Assembly (NCBI GenBank): GCA_947652115.1
Contig: OX393565.1
Location: 7,924,933 to 7,988,932 of the forward strand
Direction of reading: 5' to 3'
Source of the DNA: Blastomussa wellsi
Taxonomy: Eukaryota; Cnidaria; Anthozoa; Scleractinia; Plerogyridae
Length of the DNA stretch: 64,000 bases
Shown piece after piece: positions 22,773 to 34,444 of this stretch. The notes under the pieces are model-generated. The model did not search any database, was not told the DNA's origin, and worked only from the letters and a program-made list of their open reading frames with translations. The first letter of the stretch is position 1. Each line of letters opens with the position of its first letter. The translations under genes and the position numbers were made by a program.

Positions 22773-23006
22773 TCCTGTTACTTAATGTCACTAAGTCTGT
22801 TTCTATCTACCCGGTCAACGATGGGCTCCTCCCCAATACTAAACAGCCACCTAAGGAGACCAACGTTGGACCGTCAAAAAAGAGGCATCCCTCTTCCTGA
22901 ACCAAATCATAACTCCCCAAAACTAAACCCCGATCCAATTCCCTAACACTGGGAGGTAGATTTTCGTCGTACCTCACAGGCACTCTTCTGCGTAGGTTCT
23001 TTTCCC

Positions 23007-24290
23007 CTAATTGGTTGCGGGGAAGGCACACACAAAACGTTTTAGCTCATTAATGTCTTGCCAGGAGGCAGATGGCTTGGAGCCAACACTCGAGGCGAGC
23101 CTTGCCGAGGCCCCTGCTGGATTTAAGACTTTCGCTAGTTGCATGTAGTACAACGCCGTGTGGCGCCTTGACCATCCCACGTGATCCATGATTTCAGCCA
23201 GGGTAATTGCACAGCCTGACCGGAAACCGTGGAGCGTCTCACCGTTATCCGCACCCATTTCTTTAAGATAGCTCTTTAGCCGTGATTCGGCTGCGGAGGA
23301 GGAAAAGGGGGCGTCTTTTATACCCAAATCTGGTGTAACTGGGCGGAAAAGGTAGCCACACGTTAAATCTACCCTCATATCACGAGTCACTTCCATGTAG
23401 CACTCAATGCCTCGAATAGGGCAGATTTCCGCTTGCACATTTCTTCTAACCCCAAACACATTTTCATCCCCATCCCTCAACGTCTTCCCCCAAATGTGGT
23501 TAAAGAGAAGCCCGTCATCATGGGGGAAACGAAGGATTTCAGGAACCTTAATCTGTCCCAAATCCCCTGGCCGATCTCCACTAAAGAAGGCCAGCTTAAA
23601 ATATGCTTGGTCGCGGGCTATGATGAATCTGTCAATTGCCTTGTCAGACCCTTGTAGTTTGCTTTCTAAGTGCAAACATAATTGTGTTAATTTGTCAACA
23701 AAGAACGGCGCAGCCTGTTTCGGTGTTATACGGGCCTGCAGTTGTTCCGCGGTTACCAGCCTCAGGAAATATTTCACGGCTTTGTCAGACGCCGGGTTAC
23801 CAAGGCCTAAGCGCTTGTCCCACTCGCCATCTCGTCCAATAGAGTGAAGAATGGCCCGTAACTTACCGATATAAGAGGCAATCGTTTTGTAAGATAAACG
23901 TATTGCGCATCCACACGAAAATCGTCCCTTTTTGCCGATATGGTCGCAACCATTGCGGTGAATCTGCGTTTTCCCATCCTTATCCTTAAAAATAAGGAAA
24001 CGACAAACATCACGCGGGGTCACACTGGCCAAAGTGACATGTCCCGGAAGTGAGGCCAGAAAGCTTTCAAACTCTTTTTGTAACGAGTCTTTCTGTTTAG
24101 CATAGCTAGTAGCACGGTCAAAGTCCATTAGCTGCCGTAAACGTTGATCAATGCACTCCAAATCGACGTTAACTTTTTTGACATTTGCTTTTGTCAAGAC
24201 TTTCCGATTATAGCCACACCTTTGACAGAATCTAAAATCCTGGTCATTTGCATGGGAACAAGTCGGGCATCTGACGGATAGCGTAAACAA
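23007..24290 (-). CDS. DIRS/Ngaro-type tyrosine recombinase
   Basis: An intact 427-residue frame from ATG at 24290. Residues 8-25 form a zinc-ribbon-like CPTC ... CQRC motif, and a second Cys/His cluster lies near residues 115-128. The C-terminal half has the tyrosine-recombinase catalytic set: Arg240 (SGDRPGDL), His354-x-x-Arg357 (HGFRSG), His370 (HVGW) and Tyr381 or Tyr382. In DIRS-order retroelements this enzyme replaces the integrase and inserts a circular DNA intermediate. It follows the RT-RNase H frame in the same orientation. The frame is undamaged although the upstream RT is truncated, which suggests recent insertion or loss. The zinc ribbon could also bring DNA binding; that is inference. 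Confidence 0.88.
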   Translation of the reverse strand: MFTLSVRCPTCSHANDQDFRFCQRCGYNRKVLTKANVKKVNVDLECIDQRLRQLMDFDRATSYAKQKDSLQKEFESFLASLPGHVTLASVTPRDVCRFLIFKDKDGKTQIHRNGCDHIGKKGRFSCGCAIRLSYKTIASYIGKLRAILHSIGRDGEWDKRLGLGNPASDKAVKYFLRLVTAEQLQARITPKQAAPFFVDKLTQLCLHLESKLQGSDKAIDRFIIARDQAYFKLAFFSGDRPGDLGQIKVPEILRFPHDDGLLFNHIWGKTLRDGDENVFGVRRNVQAEICPIRGIECYMEVTRDMRVDLTCGYLFRPVTPDLGIKDAPFSSSAAESRLKSYLKEMGADNGETLHGFRSGCAITLAEIMDHVGWSRRHTALYYMQLAKVLNPAGASARLASSVGSKPSASWQDINELKRFVCAFPATN

Positions 24291-24512
24291 CTTAGCAACA
24301 ACAGGAAGTTCCTAAGGGGAAAGAAAGGCGAGACGTTTGTAGTCTATCAAAGGAACGTTTTATTTCCTACATGTTATAGTTATTACATTGGATTTATCCA
24401 AGACAAAGAAGAAAAAAAAAAAAAAACAGCTTATGACTCTAACGAGGGATCCCCCCACATGTCGGGGCTTCCCCAGTCCAGTTAAATATTTACAAGCAAT
24501 TCTAAAGCAATG

Positions 24513-25978
24513 TCACTGCTCAAAAGCTATCTGAAAAGCCCACAGTTCCCCTGGGATCTTGACTTCATTGTTCCAACCTTCCTTCGTAGGGATTAACAAA
24601 GCATGCGAATCACCTAGATCTGCCATCTTTTGCGTTCTTCTGGAGATACGTTGTAAAAACGGCCACCAATACTTCCTTGGGTATGTATCCAAAACCACAA
24701 GCGTGCATGGCTGTCGGTAAGACTGGAGAAAACGCAAGACTGGGCCGACTAAGACATTTGGCGGGAAAACATACGGACGCTGCATAACAGAAGAGAACTT
24801 CGTCAAATCTTGTGCAAACAGATTCACCCCAATCGAGCCTGGCGAGGGGCACGGCGTAAAATGGGGAAGATGATTCCCTTGCTTGTCAGTCATAGCATTT
24901 GAATCTAGGGCCATCAAATCACAGGAGTGGCCATTCAGACCGCCAAAGACCCGTTGTACCTCACTCCAGGTCTCCGGTGTTAGTGTGTAGTCCAAAGAAG
25001 ATAGCCTGCGAGAAGGGGGATCCGCCGGGTTTTCCCGTGACGGGACGTACAACACGCGTAATAATAGATTCAGGTCCACAGTGGTAAAAAATAATGCCTT
25101 GATAGCCTCGTTCAAAGCATGACTTTTGCCTCCTTGATTAGTCCACGCATGCATGACTGCCTGATTGTCAATCATGACATCGACGCGACAATATTTGACA
25201 AGATGTTTAAAGGCTTGTAAGACCTTATCCGCTGCCATGGCTTCCCTTGTCGCGATATCCAGCATCATCTCATCCTTTGACCAATAATCAGATGCCTCCT
25301 GCTTCACAGGCGTAGAGATGACCCCACCCCATCCGGTTTGGGAGGCATCCGTTGCTATGTTAATCTGAAGATGTTTCTCTTCGCGCCAAGGTAGAGGGTT
25401 ATCCCATCCTTCTAGAAATAACCAATGGGCGATCTCATCGCGCAGAGCACCCCGGATCGCAATTGGTTTCATTGTGCGCATATCCCTTGAGATTGCTGCC
25501 GACATCTCTCTAGTAAACAGACGCGCTGCCGGAACAGCCAGGGAAAAGGAGACGCACTTGCCGACCAAACGTTGAAGTGTCTTGACCGAAACATAACTCG
25601 AGCCTAATGTCTCTCGGATCAGCTCTAGGAACTTGCGCTTTTTGTCCGGGATCAGGTGGAAAACTTCCCTACTGGAGTCCGCGAGAAAGCCAAGGGGGGT
25701 TAAGATTGACTTCGTTAGGCCCAGAAAATATCCCAAACGTACCAAATAGAACGCCACAAGAAATACTGCTGATTTGGCCGCCGCCAAATTACGCTCATCT
25801 GCAGAGTGTAGGGTACCATATTCCCCTTTGTTAAGTGGCACCTGGAGTTGACCATTATGCCTATCATCAATATATAGGAGACATGGGATCCCCAACGATA
25901 GCATGCAAAAACCAGCAGGAGATATGTAGCTTTCTCCCTTATTTGTTGTTTGTTCGAACTGTAGCTTTCTTGCAGTTA
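24513..25978 (-). pseudogene. DIRS-order reverse transcriptase/RNase H, 5'-truncated
   Basis: The open frame extends from 26129, but its first ~50 codons belong to an adjacent fold-back repeat, so the element part starts near 25978. The YIDDR catalytic box lies at residues 86-90 of that frame, preceded by only about 30 residues of RT; fingers and most of the palm are missing. Downstream are the connection region and an RNase H domain (ATDAS with Asp261 and a second Asp in the IDNQAVMHAW motif), then a C-terminal tail typical of DIRS-group polyproteins. It is non-functional as an RT. A 220-base gap with an A-rich run separates it from the recombinase gene. Confidence 0.85.
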
Positions 25979-26200
25979 ACAAATTGACGCCATTTTTTAT
26001 GCGTATGTCCTGTAATTTAATTATGAATTTCGTCATCACATTGTCAAAAAAGAGTGGATCCACGACAACAACAACAAAAACATAATTTATTGATAACCGA
26101 GTGGGGTTCGCAGTTTTTTGACAATGCAATGAAGAAATTCATGATTAAATTATAGGACGCGTTTAAAAAATGGCGTCAATTTGTTCTTTGCTATAACAAA
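25978..26200. mobile_element. Fold-back element at the truncation point of the DIRS-order RT
   Basis: The arm reading AACAAATTGACGCCATTTTT at 25978 onward, through AATTATGAATTTCGTCATC and CATTGTCAAAAAA, is mirrored by 26110-26200, with a centre near 26085. The left arm supplies the artificial N terminus of the RT frame. A related arm fragment occurs at 34625-34660. Its insertion or a rearrangement at it probably removed the 5' half of the retroelement. Confidence 0.75.
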
Positions 26201-26279
26201 ACGAAGCCAAAAGGATTGGACGCGTAGAGTGGCCTTCAAGTTGAAGTCGCTAAGTTAAAGTGCGTTCTTTCAGCGAAAA

Positions 26280-26690
26280 CGATTTCGAAATTTTTAGCAT
26301 TTTCAAGTCTTCAAACTTCAGACAAAATGTAGAAACAGGATTTCAATACCTAACCTTTATTCCATTCGGAAATTCTTGAAAACCGCTGAACTATTGTCGA
26401 GTTTCGCGTCAAACGTTGACATTTTCCCTTATACAGTTTAATTCAACCCGGACTAATATTCCTCTTTCAAAACGAAGTTGATTATTTTCTCCTTAAAGAA
26501 GTCCCGTTTGGATGAAATTTGTCGCTTATGTTCGAGAACTAAAAACGCTAAATTGCACGTAAACAGATTATTAACCAGCGCGCGCGATGTCCCTATCTCG
26601 GCCGACTACGTCATTCACGTGTATGTCTCTTTTTAAAACACTAGCATTAGCCAATGAGTGCGCGCGAATTTCTGCAGTTATGGTTAAAAA
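26280..26690. repeat. Dispersed repeat, copy 1 (related to 34690-35430)
   Basis: The block with AACCTTTATTCCATTCGGAA, then TTTTCCCTT, then AAAACGAAGTTGA and CTCCTTAAAGAAGTCCC, is also present with about 20-25% differences by eye at 34690-34960. Both copies end near AATTTCTGCAGTTATGG (26668, 35415). It adjoins the fold-back arms and could be the body of the same non-autonomous element. Confidence 0.7.
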
Positions 26691-26699
26691 GGCAATTTC

Positions 26700-29201
26700 C
26701 ATATTTCAGCAATTCAAAATTTATGTTAGACCATCCCGTGGAAGACAAGAACGAAAAACAATCTATTATGTCAACTTCTTTAACTGACTTGCGGTCTACT
26801 GCTGCAAAATTAATTAATTCCTTTTATTATTTGTTTAGGTCGTGAATAAAACGTAGGCGGCAAAGGCACTTCTAGTAGAGATATCCACAAACACAAGGCA
26901 TCTGTGGAGAAATAAACAAAACTGCTACTCACTGAGAGCCTGCATGCAGCACGAAGGCTAGAGTTCACAGTGTTTTCTTATTTGGTTCTTTAACAATCGG
27001 AATCTCAGCATGTCTTGCTACGAACTTTTGTCAAGATTCGCGAATGACTTGTCTTCGTTTAATTTTTGTTTACTTTTATGGTACGCTTTCATTTAGGACA
27101 TACGCAATAACACGTGTGCCTTATAACAATTACATAACCAGCGGAACAAGAGTTAACTGCTTTGTCATTTATAATTATTGTTTGATTGTTTGTTTATTTT
27201 GGTTTGGTATGTTTGTCATTAGCTTAGAAAACGTGGAACTTGGAAGCATTTTCATACAGGCTCTTCACCCTAAAGCGTTCTGCCACCATTGCTTTAGTTT
27301 TCTACGTTTTGCGAGCAGTGTTCTAAGCATAATTTTCATGTCCTTTTTGCTTTTTTACGTGACTAAATGTTTATTCAATCGGTATCTTTTCTGTTGCTGT
27401 AAATATCGGTGTCTTTTCTGTGGCTGTAAAGCCGATAGACTTCCTTCATTAGTCTGTTGAGATTCTAAAATTAAACTATGAAAACGTTTCATTGCCCTTG
27501 TTTGGATTTAATGGAAAATTGCAGTGGTGAAAATAGCTCAAAACTGTTTAAAAATAGCTTGGAATTGTCCGTCAGGTCCACAACGTGGAATGTTGCCGCG
27601 GCTTGATGTCATAATCGATGTAAGTCACAAGCGATGCCCTTCTAAAAATGGGCGTTCGTTAATTTGAACTTTGGAAACAAAATTAATGAAGGAAATACTT
27701 CATTAAAAACTGAAACAATATTTATTTAAATCCGGAAGGAAACACTTCGTATCATTCGCGTTGGCCTAGTTTGCCTATTGAAAAAATATTCTTAGCTTCA
27801 AATTTTCTCAAACTTTAATGAGCCAATTTGTACGGTCGTGTTCTTCAGTTCTGGTACCTCTGTATTCACGCGACCTACCTTCTCTGTCGCCTTTTTAACA
27901 ACTCGCGACCAAGCAAATTTTTTCGCACTTCGATTTATTTAGTAACGATTACCTTTCTCTAAATATTGACATAAATAAACTGTTTTATCTGCTTTTATTT
28001 TGTTGATCGTTTTGTCATCGAGTTGATTAAAGTGACATTATTATTATTTTCTTTCCTGTGTATTCACTGCAACGGGAAATACCAGAAACAAAAACTAATA
28101 TTTGTATTCCCGCAGGCCGCGTGTGGTTTAGCTGAGGATGTTCATGGTTTCAATCTCAAGCTTGCTGCAAGGAATTCAGCTCTTCAATGAAATTTTAAGA
28201 TTCTCTTTCGAATCGAGAGTGCCAGTGCAAAAAAAAGCTGTAAATTTTAGCAGTTTTCGCGTTCAAAGTCGTCAAAATTTACTATATTATTTTGTTAGAG
28301 AAAGAACGGAAAAGGAAATCACATTGGTTTTGATTCTTGTTTAACTGTTATTTTTAAACTTTCTATTTTGGTAAGATGGTGTATACCGTTCTGTGGTGTT
28401 TCCTTTGGCCTGTATTCGCATGCGGTGTGTCACTCAAAGCGACATTGTCACGGAGATTTTCGACTTTTTTTAGTAACACGACAGGAAGACAATGAATGAA
28501 GTAGTTTCTCTCGTATAGGAAATGTCTACAAGAACACCAAGAGGAAATTTTAAAATAAATTATGGGAAGAAGTGGGAACCATAATTAATTTTGAGCTATT
28601 TTTCCGAGCCACAAGGGGGGAACTTGGGGAAGCCAGGCTGTCTTTTTCAAGTTGGGATCCAAGCTCCTGGCGGCATCACAGTCATATCACTCCTTTCACA
28701 GCTTCACTACACTGACATAGCAATTTTGAACAAGACTTGACCACTATGATTTCCAATGGTGTAAATACGTTTTGGGGGTCTACATTTCGTAAGCAATTTC
28801 CGTGACAGTGTCCCTTTAAAGAACCACACCGCAAAATTATCAATTTACTCCGCACGCTTTACGTCGCCGCCGATTGACAATCATCTAGTTGTTTTGTTGT
28901 TTTGGGGGCGGAGTTAAAAAGAATTAATGACATAGATTTTCATCAACAGCGAATCTTAATTGAGCGGTGAGACCACTAAAGTCAAAGGCAACAGCCATTG
29001 TGAACCAAAACCCGTTTGATTCCAGTGGATTCACTTGATTGGTAAGAATCGTTTGTTAACCAAATTTCGTTAAATTGCTGTCTGATACCAAGGTATAATT
29101 TAAACCAACTGCTCTGTTTTCTTTGTTGTTTGAGTACAAAGTTCGCTGTCTTGCTATTTTTTTACACGAGGCAGGTTTTTTGGCTAAAAAGCGCGAACTC
29201 G
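26700..29201. other. Intergenic region upstream of the isthmin-like gene
   Basis: No supported gene. A Cys/Phe-rich frame at 27044-27460 lacks family features. The last few hundred bases should hold the promoter and 5' UTR of the isthmin-like gene; no clear core promoter motif stands out. Confidence 0.5.
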
Positions 29202-32200
29202 ATGGCACTGAAAAGTTTAGACGTTTGGCTTGTGGTGTTTGTGGTGATAGCAATCCAAGCAGTTCATTCCTGTGGTCCAGTTGCATCAGAAAAACAAACT
29301 TCTAATGAGCCGGTGAGTGTCGTTATTTGTTTCAAGTCACTGGTTGAAAGCTATACTGCTGCAGCTTTCATTAGTATTAATACTTTTTTCTGCTCTGATG
29401 ACACAATATTATTAAGACATTGAGTCGCAGCAAGGCTTTAGAATCGAGCATAATCAGTGTGCTATCCGTGAATTTAAGAATTTGTCCCAAACTGAGAAAA
29501 CAAAGTTCGCGGAAAACACCTTTTTGTTGAAAAGAATTTCGTGAAGTTTGTCTGGCCTTCAATCAAAAGAAATTGACCGGTTTCTTTTTGTAGTTAAGAG
29601 GATTAGCAGTGGAAAAAGAAACAGCGAAATTCACTCGCTAAAAGCCTTTCAATCTAAAACAAGTGATGTTTGACCTATATAGTCCTTTAGAAAATGATTC
29701 GAACTTTAACTTGTTTTCTCAAAGTCTGAGTTGTTCGTACTTAATTTTTCTAAAAGAAATAAATATTCTGATTGATAAACGAACTTGGACATAGCAGTCA
29801 CATACACTAATACTATGACAATTTGGCAGAAAACTACCATAAAATCTACGTTGTGTTAACCAATTTTACGGAGCACAATCCAATTTCAAGGGTTTATTAG
29901 GGCTGCACTTGGGAGAGATATCGTTGGCATCAATTAAAATAAGAAACCTCATTCACCGATATCGTGAAGCAAACTTAAGTTCAGCAACTTTAAAAACTAA
30001 CAGAGTTTCATAAATCCACGTAATGTTTATTTCCTCAAAGTAATTTCATCAAATGTTAATTGAATCTTCAAGCGAACGAACAGTGTTTAGAACAAAAAGA
30101 CCGATAACAGAAGGATTAAAGGATAAATCTTAGCGTGTTGTTAAGCGGCTATAAATAATCAAAGAATGACTAAATATACCGTATTGACTAATTATACGTG
30201 CTATTCATTTCTTTCGGTAATTCTTACATAAGTAGATTAAATACTCGTTGTCATTCGTTGTCTTTTCATTCTCTTTCTTGGAACATGGTTGGTACCCGAA
30301 CACGAAATTCAAGTTTATTACGGTAGTTGCTTGCAGTCGTTGCTAGATTGATTAGGAAAGGTTTTAACTTTTATCCCGCTCTCTTATCGGTTGTTTTTAT
30401 AATATTATATGCCAGCACGCGAAATTCTCAGTTTGATCTTGTAATGACAGAATTCGTGTAGGTGTGTCCTCGTAGTTTCCTTCGCTGTTACAAACCTCAG
30501 TTTCTCTCTTGTTATCTTACCAGCCAACATGTGCTTTGTTGAAAGATGGCATTGACATGACTATTTTTTGTGGATATCAATCGTTCCGTTCAGATTCTAT
30601 CTGTCAAGAAAAAGCAAGGGCTAAATTTTCAATTTGTTTACCTCGTTAGTTAATGGTAAACGACGTAAATTAACCCAGCTAACTATTTTGTGTTACAAAA
30701 ATGATTTTCATTTTTCCATGCACCTTTCGTAAAAATGGTTGAAGTACATGAAACGGTGACTTGGATGCCGGCAATAAAAGAAAAGATGGATTCTCAAGTC
30801 GAATTGACTCCTGTAGGAAACTCAAATTTTTTTCTCCGAGTTGGTTCGACTTGAGAACCCTTCTTCGTTTGTTTTTGTAAAGGTTATTGGCAGCTGTTTT
30901 CAAAATCTTAATAACTAAAAAAAAATCCCTGGCCGGTGACAAAATTTGATAATAAAACCATAGCATATATGTTTAAAGCCCTATAGATGTAGCGTGTCTG
31001 TTCATTTGAAGCAATTCTATGACACTGTTGTAGCGCCTTTGCTAATTTGGATTTTATTTCTATGCTGAACAATCGTGAAAGCAAGTGGGAACTCACAATG
31101 GTTTGTTTTGTGTACTTTCTCCAGGAAAGCAATGCTGCTCTAAATTCTGCCTCCTCTAACGTAGACCTCTCGAGCCCAGTGAATGAGTCTGATGCTTCAA
31201 GCCCAGTAATTGCAAAGGAAACATCGTGGAAACATGGCAACGGGCTGCCAGAAGCTATGTTCCTTCTCCTGAGGCATCAAAAACCACAGGACCGTGAAAG
31301 AAACCACCTCAAAACACAGAAACATCACGGAAAACGACACCACCACCATCACAAGCATCACCACAAACATGGCTATCGCCACCGCCCTGCCTCGGCTGAG
31401 ATCAACTTGCCAAATCCATCTCCCTCATTTTCCTTTTACATGGGAACTGTGATACCTCTCGACTTACTTGAAGATTACGCGCAGATTACTCCAGCGCCAT
31501 CAGTGGTGTCTACTCCAGTGTATCGTTATGCGGGGGCTGACAAAGCTTCAGGTGATTCACAAATAAAAATTGCAAAAATTGCCAGCTTAAATTCCAGCCC
31601 GACTCCAACAATCACCCCCGTGAGTAAACCTGTCACGACGTCATTGCAGCCAAATCAGCATGTACCAGGTATTTTTAAATTAAGTTCTGTCCAGTCTTGC
31701 ATAGAGTTCTTGTAGTTCTAAAGGAAAAGGCCTTCAGATTAGGTTGGTTTGTACTATTTAATTTCCCCTGAGGGCTAAAGCTCTGAATTCTCTTCATTTT
31801 ATCGCTTGTGGTAAACTTACGTCACGGTTTGTGGGTTTTTGACAAATTTAGCCAAAATTTTTCAAATTCGTCATTTGTAATCCGTCTCAATCTTCTCCAC
31901 CCTTAACCATCCTTGTTCCTTTTCAGTTCAGTATCACCTATTCGGTGTTTTTCTTCCTTATTTGACTCTTATTTTAAGATTTCCTGCATTATAAGAGTAA
32001 CATTATTTGATTCATTGCAAAAATGACTCAAAATATCGTGACGTAACTCCTTCAAGTGTCAGGCTGCATATGCAGTGATTTCTATGAACATCAGTCCTCA
32101 TCTTCCGACCACTTCCCACCCCGGTGACTGAAACAAAAGTGAAATATATTATGCCGGCCTTGCCAAAGCAGAAATTCGTATGTATATATCACTAAAGAAT

Positions 32201-33440
32201 GTCTCTCGAAAGACCCTATTGGTGTTTGATTCTATCAATGTCTGCTCATCTAAGATACCTTTTTGGGATAAAGCCTGTGCCAATTCTAATGAATGGCTCA
32301 TCAGGTCTTGCATGCTTGTCCATGACGGGTTATCCTCAGCAAGAACAGTACACCGGTATCCATTTATACTCGTGCTGCGTGGAGAGAGGTACTTCGAGAA
32401 TGAAGTGTCTTGCCAGAGGACACGGCACAACTACTGTAGGAGAGTAGAGAGAGTTTAAGCCAATTGAAACCGCCTCATAGCTGCTTTCGCTTAACTCTGG
32501 TTTCTGTGGCTAGGAGTATTGTTACTCGCCTGGATGGGATGCTAGTCCATCGCAGGTTACTCCCCCCTGGATGGGATGCTAGTCCATTGCAGGTTACTCC
32601 CCTCGGATGGGATGCTAGTCCATGGCAGGTTACTTCCCCCCTGGATGGGATGCTAGTTCATCGCAGGTGATTCCCCAGCATTCTGTCAGGTTGTCCCAAA
32701 AATTTACTTGCACCCATTTATACTCCTGAGTGGAGAGAGGCACTGCGAGAGTAAAGTGACTTGCCAACGACCGTAGGACTGTAATTGAATTTGTTCCCTT
32801 GTCAAATTCTTCCACAGTTTCTCAGCATACATAAGCTAGTGTTGAGATTGGAACTTTTATTTTTAGAAGAATCATGAAGTATCACGTAAAAACTCAATAA
32901 ATTTTATTCGCTTTAGAACGCCCAACGAGTTCATCAGAAGAAGTGGATCCTTGTGCAGTGTGGGAAAACTGTACCTTGAATCAAGGCGTCAACGCCAGTC
33001 GCTGGCGTCAGGAATTACCGAGCTGCCCTTGCCAAATTCAACCACTGCAACTCATCTACAACAACACTATTTACGACCAAGCGTTGAACAAGTTCTTTCA
33101 ATGGAGAAAATTGAAAGTAGATAAACTGGATGTTCTCAGGCGTACAGCAGAGTTCTGCATCCGATCTTTTTCAAGTACAAGCTTCACAGCCCAAGTTTGT
33201 TGTTATGATTCAAAGCTCAAGCTCATCACTCGGGGGATTGGAGCGGGTACGCCTTTCCTTGTGTCACCGGATTGGAGTAAAGAGGCGCATTACAAGGTGG
33301 ACATCTTGCCCATCCTTATTTGTAATGGAGACTGGACGCGCTATCACGCCGTGCGCCCTCCCAATAATGGCCATTACTGTTCCGAGAACCCGGATGACAT
33401 TGAATTTGCGCTTCAAGAAATGAAGGCACGGGACTATTAA
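29202..33440 (+). CDS. Secreted isthmin-like protein with C-terminal AMOP domain and His-rich stretch
   Basis: Exons 29202-29312, 31125-31668 and 32917-33440 join in frame to encode 392 residues. The N terminus (MALKSLDVWLVVFVVIAIQA) is a good signal peptide. Residues about 104-124 are His/Lys-rich (runs HHHHH and HHH). Residues about 140-215 are Ser/Thr/Pro-rich. From Cys231 to the end is an AMOP domain of the isthmin type: LPSCPC, CCYD, ITRGIGAGTP, the GDWTRYH ... VRPPNNG stretch, and a CSENPDD ... ARDY C terminus. Vertebrate isthmins are secreted ligands (angiogenesis inhibitor, metabolic hormone) that carry a TSP1 repeat before AMOP. No WSxW-type TSP1 repeat is visible here, so orthology is uncertain. 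NCT and NAS sequons are present in the AMOP region. The ATG at 29202 is the first in frame and starts the signal peptide. Confidence 0.9.
32345..32425 (+). repeat. Dispersed SINE/LINE-tail-like repeat, copy 1
   Basis: The block TATCCATTTATACTCGTGCT, then GTGGAGAGAGG, then AAGTGTCTTGCCAGAGGACAC recurs at 32706-32765 and 55188-55240, each with its own changes. It looks like a conserved tail segment of a retroposon. In the isthmin-like intron two copies flank the 37-bp tandem repeat. Confidence 0.65.
32531..32680. repeat. Four-copy tandem repeat, 37-bp unit, in isthmin-like intron 2
   Basis: TGGATGGGATGCTAGTCCAT followed by CGCAGGTTACTCCCCC begins near 32531, 32568, 32604 and 32641, with minor changes. 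Confidence 0.85.
32706..32765 (+). repeat. Dispersed SINE/LINE-tail-like repeat, copy 2
   Basis: CCCATTTATACTCCTGAGTG followed by GAGAGAGGCACTGCGAGAGT and AAGTGACTTGCC. Same family and orientation as 32345-32425. Confidence 0.65.
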
Positions 33441-33862
33441 CAAATGTAAATGTGCGTAGTTAAACCTGTATTCTGAACCAGAAACATTTGTATAAAAATG
33501 CTACAACTGTCAAAGGACATTAGAAAGGGCATTGACGTAAAAAAATAACTGAATAGTATAATAATAATATAGCATCGTAATGGTTTGTAACCGCGCCAGA
33601 TTTGTAAGAGCTTAAACTCGTGTATATGTACGTAGAAAATCAAGTAGTTGGTACCATTTTAATGTTGTGATCATTCTGGCATAACGGATGCCCCACACCT
33701 TAAGTAGTCGCTTCTTCATGACCAGGAGACATTTTCTTGTCGTTATATTATTGTTCATTATATTCAGAGCGCTCTGGTAAGCATATTATCGTTATAGTTA
33801 CAGCCTTCTCTCAGAATTTAATCCTTGAAAAAAGCTTTATACTGAAGAAAAAATGTTATTGG

Positions 33863-33868
33863 AATAAA
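33863..33868 (+). terminator. Probable poly(A) signal of the isthmin-like gene
   Basis: AATAAA lies about 420 bases after the stop codon in an AT-rich region with no other frame. An earlier site cannot be excluded. Confidence 0.4.
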
Positions 33869-34339
33869 CCTGTCATCTTAGACAACTCAGTTGTGTTATG
33901 AATCTCTTAAAATCATAATCGCTTGGTACACGAAGAGAAGTTTCGTGAAAATGAACTTTTCTCTCAAAAAATTGGCGAAAAAAACTTTCTTCGGATGTAT
34001 ATAGATTTCAGTCACCTTCAGTTAGCTGAAGCTGCTATCTTTAATGGAATTGAAGCAGGTTTGTTTATCTTTTTAACAATCAGACTACAAGCCCGAGTTT
34101 TCTATGAGCAATTTTTTCTGAATAGCACGAAGCTTGACAGATATTTAAGCCGAGACTGTTTGTAATTAAGCCAAAAGTACATAATTATTTTTTAAAAGCG
34201 ATTTAAAGGCATATAGGAAAAATTAAAGCCTTCCGGCAGCTTGGCGATGCCAAAGACTTGAGGCTAATGCAGTCAGTTCCCAGGTGAAAATCACTTGCGT
34301 TATTTATCAAGTCAGCTGATGGAACATAAGCCTTCCAGT

Positions 34340-34444
34340 AATTTTCAATTTAAGCAGCTGGAATAAAAAACCTTGAACATATAAAATCAGCTAGGGGTTC
34401 AACGGGATTCGTCACCTCCTCGACACCGGTGCGATGCTCTACTA
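34340..34444 (-). repeat. tRNA-derived SINE-like copy
   Basis: In the minus direction the order is GTAGAGCATCGCACCGGT, then a degenerate B box (GAATCCCGTTGAACCCC), then the AATTTAAGCAGCTGGAATAA tail shared with 21000-21060. It is adjacent to the inverted-repeat island beginning at 34443. Confidence 0.65.

Noticed and set aside
23407..23847. Plus-strand frame of 146 codons
   Set aside because: It is the antisense shadow of the tyrosine recombinase gene, which has a full catalytic set on the minus strand.
27044..27460. 138-codon Cys/Phe/Leu-rich frame in the intergenic region
   Set aside because: No ATG-supported start within a good context, no domain, and composition typical of T-rich noncoding DNA.
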